A DNA stretch of 8,678 nucleotides from Thermoleophilia bacterium. Its GTDB lineage: Bacteria > Actinomycetota > Thermoleophilia > Gaiellales > Gaiellaceae. The stretch is taken from assembly GCA_014534155.1 (NCBI GenBank), contig JACVSB010000054.1, forward strand, positions 1-8,678, in the 5' to 3' direction. Numbering within the stretch: the stretch's first letter is position 1; each line of letters begins with the position of its first letter. The notes beneath the pieces were generated by a model. It did not search any database, was not told the DNA's origin, and saw nothing but the letters and a program-made list of their open reading frames with translations. This document shows positions 5,774 to 8,678 of this stretch, in pieces. Made by a program: the position numbers and the translations under genes.

Positions 5774-7195
5774 CTACCGCTCGATGCCGTGGAAGACGAC
5801 GGACTTGAGCTCAGTCATCTCCTCGATCGCGTAGCGCGGCCCTTCCTTGCCGATCCCCGAACCTTTCAGGCCGCCGTACGGCATGAGATCCGCGCGCCAG
5901 AGCGGCGTATTGTTGATCTGGACGTTGCCGGTGTCCACGTCGCGCGCGAAGCGGAGCGCGTTCCCGACGTCCTTCGTGAAGATCCCGGCCCCGAGCCCGT
6001 ACTCGCTTGCGTTGGCGAGCTCGATCGCCTCCTCGACGCCGTCGACCCGAGTGACGGCGACGGCGGGGCCGAAGAGCTCGTCCCGCGAGATCGCCATCTC
6101 GGGCGTCACGTCGGCGACGATCGCCGGCCGAACGACGCCGCGCTCGCGCTCGCCGCCGGTGACGAGCGAAGCGCCCGCTCCCACAGCCTCGCGGATCACC
6201 CCCTCGACCCGCTCCGCCTCGCGCTCGTTGATGAGCGCGCTCACGCCTGTCCCCTCCTCGAAGGGGTCGCCGACGCGAATCGCGTCCACCCTCGGCTGCA
6301 GGGCGTCGAGGAAGTCGCCGTAGACCTCGCGCGCGACGAGGATCCGCTGCACTGAGATACAGGCCTGGCCCGCGTTCGCGTAGCCCCCCGTGGCGGTCGC
6401 GGCCGACACCTGCTCGACGTCGGCGTCCGGGAGCACGACGAGCGGGCAGTTCGACCCGAGCTCGAGCGAGAGCCGCTTCACGCCTGCCACACGAGCGATC
6501 TCCCGCCCGACCGCTGCAGAGCCGGTGAAGCTGATCTTGCGCACGCGCGTATCGGCGCACAGCGCCGGTCCGAGCTCGCCCCCCGGCCCGGTGAGGCACT
6601 GGACGGCGTGCTCCGGCGCTCCTGCTTCCAGGAAGAGCCTCGTCAGCGCGAGCGCCGTCAGGGGCGTCTGGCCGGCAGGCTTGAGGATGACCGCGTTCCC
6701 CGCGGCGAGCGCCGGCCCCACCTTGTGGGCGACGAGGAGGAGCGGGTAGTTGAAGGGCGTGATCGCGACGACGACGCCGCAGGGCTGGCGCAGCGTGAAC
6801 GCAATCTTGTCGGCGTTTCCAGGCGCCGCGTCGACGGGGATCGTCTCGCCGTGCATGCGTGCGCCCTCGCTGGCCGCGAGCCTGAGGACGTCGGGCGTGC
6901 GCCGCGCCTCGGCGAGCGCCTCGGCGAGCGGTTTTCCCTCCTCCGCCGAGATCGTGCGCGCGAGCTCGTCCTCGGCCGCTTCGAGGAGATCGGCGGCGCG
7001 CTGGACGAACGCGGCCCGCTCGTGAGCTGTGAGCCGCCGCATCGCCGTCGCTCCTTCCACCGCGGCCGTGAGCGCCCGCTCGACGTCGTCGGGGCCTGCG
7101 CGGGGAACGGTGGCGACTACGTCCCCCGAGAACGGGTTTCGCACCTCGTCGGCCGCTCGCCCGTTCCGCCATTCCCCGGCGACGTACATCTCCAT
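5774..7195 (-). CDS. NAD(P)-dependent aldehyde dehydrogenase, lactaldehyde/glyceraldehyde dehydrogenase-like
   Basis: This 473-residue protein has the complete aldehyde dehydrogenase fold: 'TPFNYP' with the oxyanion Asn149, 'LKPAGQTP' with cofactor-contacting Lys172, 'SFTGSAAVG' (222-230), the general base Glu245 in 'LELGSN' and the catalytic Cys279 in 'NAGQACISVQR'. The C-terminal 'MPYGGLKGSGIGKEGPRYAIEEMTE' resembles the lactaldehyde, non-phosphorylating glyceraldehyde-3-phosphate and phosphonoacetaldehyde dehydrogenase clade. It is not IolA (CoA-acylating methylmalonate-semialdehyde dehydrogenase), which lacks the Glu general base and has different motifs. It should oxidise an aldehyde to the free acid. 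It is the first gene of the minus-strand operon and sits next to the divergent promoter region. ATG at 7195 is chosen; a second ATG two codons on (7189) is possible. Neither has a clear Shine-Dalgarno, so a very short leader is conceivable. The aldehyde substrate is unknown. Confidence 0.9.
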   Translation of the reverse strand: MEMYVAGEWRNGRAADEVRNPFSGDVVATVPRAGPDDVERALTAAVEGATAMRRLTAHERAAFVQRAADLLEAAEDELARTISAEEGKPLAEALAEARRTPDVLRLAASEGARMHGETIPVDAAPGNADKIAFTLRQPCGVVVAITPFNYPLLLVAHKVGPALAAGNAVILKPAGQTPLTALALTRLFLEAGAPEHAVQCLTGPGGELGPALCADTRVRKISFTGSAAVGREIARVAGVKRLSLELGSNCPLVVLPDADVEQVSAATATGGYANAGQACISVQRILVAREVYGDFLDALQPRVDAIRVGDPFEEGTGVSALINEREAERVEGVIREAVGAGASLVTGGERERGVVRPAIVADVTPEMAISRDELFGPAVAVTRVDGVEEAIELANASEYGLGAGIFTKDVGNALRFARDVDTGNVQINNTPLWRADLMPYGGLKGSGIGKEGPRYAIEEMTELKSVVFHGIER

Positions 7196-7286
7196 CCGCG
7201 CAGCCGAGTCTAGGCAACCGGGCCGCGGAGCGCGTCCGCGGGCCTCCGGGGAAGCTCGCGAGGGAGGCCGTGCGAGAATTCACGGT
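7196..7286. promoter_or_regulatory. Divergent intergenic region between the operon and the flavin reductase-cNMP gene
   Basis: These 91 bp lie between two divergent starts and should hold both promoters. On the minus strand TAGACT (7212 to 7207) fits the TANNNT form of a -10 box and would place the transcript start only a few bases before the ATG at 7195. On the plus strand the only AT-rich patch, GAGAATT (7274-7280), ends six bases before the GTG at 7287, which would give a nearly leaderless message. No convincing -35 box is visible for either. Both genes lack a clear Shine-Dalgarno, in keeping with short or absent leaders. Confidence 0.5.
7223..7241. promoter_or_regulatory. Inverted repeat, candidate operator
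   Basis: CCGCGGA (7223-7229) and TCCGCGG (7235-7241) form a perfect 7-bp inverted repeat around a 5-nt spacer, roughly 19 bp in all. It lies centrally between the divergent starts, where a regulator could control both. High GC makes chance palindromes common, and no regulator gene is in the window, so this is only a candidate. Confidence 0.35.
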
Positions 7287-8267
7287 GTGATCCCGGATCC
7301 TCACGCTCCTCCCCAGGAGTTCGACCTCCCCCTCGGAGGCGGTTTCGTCGCGGCGGCGCCCGAGGGGATCGGCCAGTGGTTCCTCGAGGAGGTCCCGCCG
7401 CCGGAGGAGCTCGACGTCGCCGGCGAGAGCGCGGATCCCGTCGCGGAGTTCCGGCGGACGCTCGGGATGTTCCCGACGGGCGTCACCGTGATCACCACGC
7501 AGGCCGAAGACCAGGTTCACGGCATGACCGCGAACGCGTTCATGTCCGTCTCGCTCAAGCCGCCGCTCGTGCTCATCTCCGTCGACCGCCGCGCGCGCAT
7601 GCACGGGCTCCTGCACGAAGGAAGGCGGTACGGGATCAGCGTGCTCGGCGACGAGCAGGAGGCGCTCTCCGACCACTTCGCCGGGCGCGTCCACGAGCAG
7701 GCGCCCGAGGCGCGTTTCCTCGTGGTGCGCGAGACGCCGCTCGTCGAGGACGCCGTCGCGCACCTCGTCGCCCGTGTCGTGCGCTCCTACTGGGGCGGCG
7801 ACCACTCGCTCTTCCTGGGCCACGTCGAGTACGCGCGCTACGCGGAGGGGCGTCCCCTCCTCTTCCACGGCGGGCACTACCAGCATCTCCTCGCGGAGGC
7901 GCCGGTGTTCGGGGCCCTGCCTCCCCCGCAAATGAACCGCCTGCTCGCGGCGGGAAGGGAGGCCATGTACGAGGACGGCGAGGCGATCGTTCGCGCCGGT
8001 GAGCGGGGCGACGAGCTCTACGTCGTGCTCGAAGGCGGCGTGCGGATCGAACGCGAAGGCCGGATCCTCGCCCGCTACGGCCCCGGAGAGATCGTGGGCG
8101 AGGTCGCCGTGCTCGACGGGCGGCCGCGCTCAGCGGACGTGGTGGCGGTCGGCGTCACGCGCTGCCTCACCGTCTCGCGCGACTCCCTGCGGGAGGCGAT
8201 CGAGGGCGAGCCACAGGTCGCCTGGGAGCTCCTCGGCGTGCTCGCAGGCCGGCTTCGCAACGCGTAG
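7287..8267 (+). CDS. Flavin reductase-like FMN-binding protein fused to a cyclic-nucleotide-binding domain
   Basis: This 326-residue, two-domain protein has residues 52-205 as a flavin reductase-like split barrel (HpaC/RutF type): 'FRRTLGMFPTGVTVITTQ', 'HGMTANAFMSVSLKPPLVLISVD', 'GISVLGDEQEALSDHFAGR' and 'PLLFHGGHYQHL'. Residues 215-322 are a cNMP-binding domain: 'YEDGEAIVRAGERGDELYVVLEGGVRI', then the phosphate-binding cassette 'GEIVGEVAVLDGRPRSADVVA' with Glu272 and Arg281. The chain ends with the C-helix, and no helix-turn-helix follows. Family knowledge says the first domain supplies reduced flavin to a monooxygenase or reduces a bound flavin; the second should sense cAMP or cGMP. The first 50 residues are rich in Pro, Glu and Gly and have no recognised fold. 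GTG at 7287 is chosen because no other ATG, GTG or TTG occurs before Met61, which would destroy the first domain. No Shine-Dalgarno is present. No flavin-dependent monooxygenase lies in the window. Confidence 0.88.
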   Translation: MIPDPHAPPQEFDLPLGGGFVAAAPEGIGQWFLEEVPPPEELDVAGESADPVAEFRRTLGMFPTGVTVITTQAEDQVHGMTANAFMSVSLKPPLVLISVDRRARMHGLLHEGRRYGISVLGDEQEALSDHFAGRVHEQAPEARFLVVRETPLVEDAVAHLVARVVRSYWGGDHSLFLGHVEYARYAEGRPLLFHGGHYQHLLAEAPVFGALPPPQMNRLLAAGREAMYEDGEAIVRAGERGDELYVVLEGGVRIEREGRILARYGPGEIVGEVAVLDGRPRSADVVAVGVTRCLTVSRDSLREAIEGEPQVAWELLGVLAGRLRNA

Positions 8268-8285
8268 TCGCGGCGCGCGCTCGGC

Positions 8286-8339
8286 CCTCCGCGGAGGCGC
8301 GCCGGATTCGAGGACGTCCTCGCGGCCGGCCGCGGCCGC
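8286..8339. terminator. Cluster of perfect palindromes, possible bidirectional terminator
   Basis: The 113-bp gap between convergent genes (8268-8380) contains back-to-back perfect palindromes: CCTCCGCGGAGG (8286-8297), GGCGCGCC (8296-8303), CGAGGACGTCCTCG (8309-8322), CGCGGCCGGCCGCG (8321-8334) and GCGGCCGC (8332-8339). Each longer one can form a short GC-rich stem with a 4-nt loop on either strand. There is no T-tract, so a standard intrinsic terminator is not shown. The position at the end of two converging genes still makes termination or transcript-end protection the likeliest role. Nothing else is recognisable in the rest of the gap. Confidence 0.4.
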
Positions 8340-8380
8340 CGCCGAGACGCAAGAGCCGAGGGGCGCACCGGGGCGGGCGC

Positions 8381-8678
8381 CTAGGCGCGGACGCGCGTCT
8401 TCTCGGGGTCGTAGAAGGGGGTGCGCACGACGGTCGCCCGGATCCGCTTTTGCAGCCCGTCCAGCTTGCCGACCTCGACCTCGGTTCCCTGCTCCTCGAA
8501 CTGGACGGCTATCCGGCAGAGCGCGATGTTCTTGCGGAGCACGGGGCTCCTGGTCCCGCTCGTCACGACGCCCACACGCTGGCGGCCCACGTAGACGGGG
8601 TCGCCGTGCCCGGCCGTCTCGTTGCCCTCGAGCTCGAGCCCGACGAGCGTCCGCTGCGGGTGGGCCTTGCGCTCGACG
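8381..8678 (-). CDS. GcvT/aminomethyltransferase-family protein, C-terminal end only
   Basis: Only the last 98 residues lie in the window; the frame runs off the right edge (first full codon at 8677), and the GTG at 8590 is internal. The visible part is the C-terminal barrel of the glycine-cleavage T-protein family: 'ERKAHPQRTLVGLELEGNE', 'GHGDPVYVGRQRVGVVTSG', 'SPVLRKNIALCRIAV' and the closing 'TPFYDPEKTRVRA'. Members transfer one-carbon units from an aminomethyl group to tetrahydrofolate. The family includes GcvT, sarcosine and dimethylglycine oxidase domains and aryl-O-demethylases. The catalytic and folate-binding N-terminal parts are outside the window, so true GcvT cannot be told from a demethylase-type paralogue. 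It converges on the flavin reductase-cNMP gene across a palindrome-rich gap. Confidence 0.85.
   Translation of the reverse strand, partial: VERKAHPQRTLVGLELEGNETAGHGDPVYVGRQRVGVVTSGTRSPVLRKNIALCRIAVQFEEQGTEVEVGKLDGLQKRIRATVVRTPFYDPEKTRVRA

Noticed and set aside
5774..7195. Assignment of the aldehyde dehydrogenase as IolA/MmsA
   Set aside because: The general-base Glu is present, and the motifs around the active-site Cys and the C-terminus differ from methylmalonate-semialdehyde dehydrogenase.
7029..7286. Upstream extension of the flavin reductase-cNMP frame to an ATG at 7029
   Set aside because: It would run antisense through the 5' end of the aldehyde dehydrogenase gene and across the promoter region, with Ser/Arg/Ala-rich sequence lacking any domain.
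5811..7931. Open frame of about 700 codons on the minus strand spanning the aldehyde dehydrogenase gene, the divergent promoter region and part of the fusion gene
   Set aside because: Its product is Arg/Ala/Gly-rich, it ignores the intergenic region and it covers two well-supported genes in wrong frames.
1..8678. Defence system, mobile element, CRISPR array, tRNA or riboswitch
   Set aside because: I looked on both strands and found no direct-repeat arrays, transposase or integrase motifs, tRNA-like cloverleaf or known riboswitch core. All coding space is taken by metabolic families.

Overview
The window is a GC-rich (about 70% by eye) stretch of bacterial chromosome. Genes are densely packed, third codon positions are strongly G/C, GTG starts are common and neighbouring genes overlap. 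This fits a high-GC actinobacterium, possibly an environmental lineage of the Thermoleophilia kind, but no marker gene fixes the taxonomy. I see no tRNA, rRNA, insertion sequence, phage gene or CRISPR array.

Layout. (1) Bases 1-2394, plus strand: the 3' part of a class III PLP aminotransferase, then a Gfo/Idh/MocA-family NAD(P)-dependent dehydrogenase. (2) Bases 2391-7195, minus strand: a compact four-gene operon, transcribed in the order aldehyde dehydrogenase, IolD-like ThDP-dependent cyclohexanedione hydrolase, D-2-hydroxyacid dehydrogenase, MOSC-domain protein. Spacings are +35 nt, a 35-nt overlap and a 4-nt GTGA overlap. The plus- and minus-strand units collide tail to tail and share one CTAG that supplies both stop codons. 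(3) Bases 7196-7286: a 91-bp divergent intergenic region that probably carries the promoters of the operon and of the next gene. (4) Bases 7287-8267, plus strand: an unusual single-chain fusion of a flavin reductase-like FMN-binding domain with a cyclic-nucleotide-binding domain and no DNA-binding domain. (5) Bases 8268-8380: a convergent intergenic region packed with perfect palindromes. (6) Bases 8381-8678, minus strand: the C-terminal end of a GcvT/aminomethyltransferase-family protein.

How the genes may work together. The IolD-like enzyme is the most diagnostic one. In the myo-inositol pathway IolG (Gfo/Idh/MocA family) oxidises the cyclitol, IolE dehydrates it and IolD opens the ring. 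A Gfo/Idh dehydrogenase next to an IolD homologue therefore suggests cyclitol catabolism. The other canonical iol genes (iolB, C, E, J) are not in the window, and the aldehyde dehydrogenase is not of the CoA-acylating IolA type. An aminotransferase and a D-2-hydroxyacid dehydrogenase are present instead. My inference is a variant pathway for a cyclitol, aminocyclitol or related ring compound. The substrate cannot be read from the sequence.

The points most worth a second look are the flavin reductase-cNMP fusion, the lack of any ATG/GTG/TTG start that would give the Gfo/Idh enzyme its nucleotide-binding loop (an ATA sits where the start should be), the palindrome cluster at 8286-8339 and the non-canonical composition of the iol-like locus.
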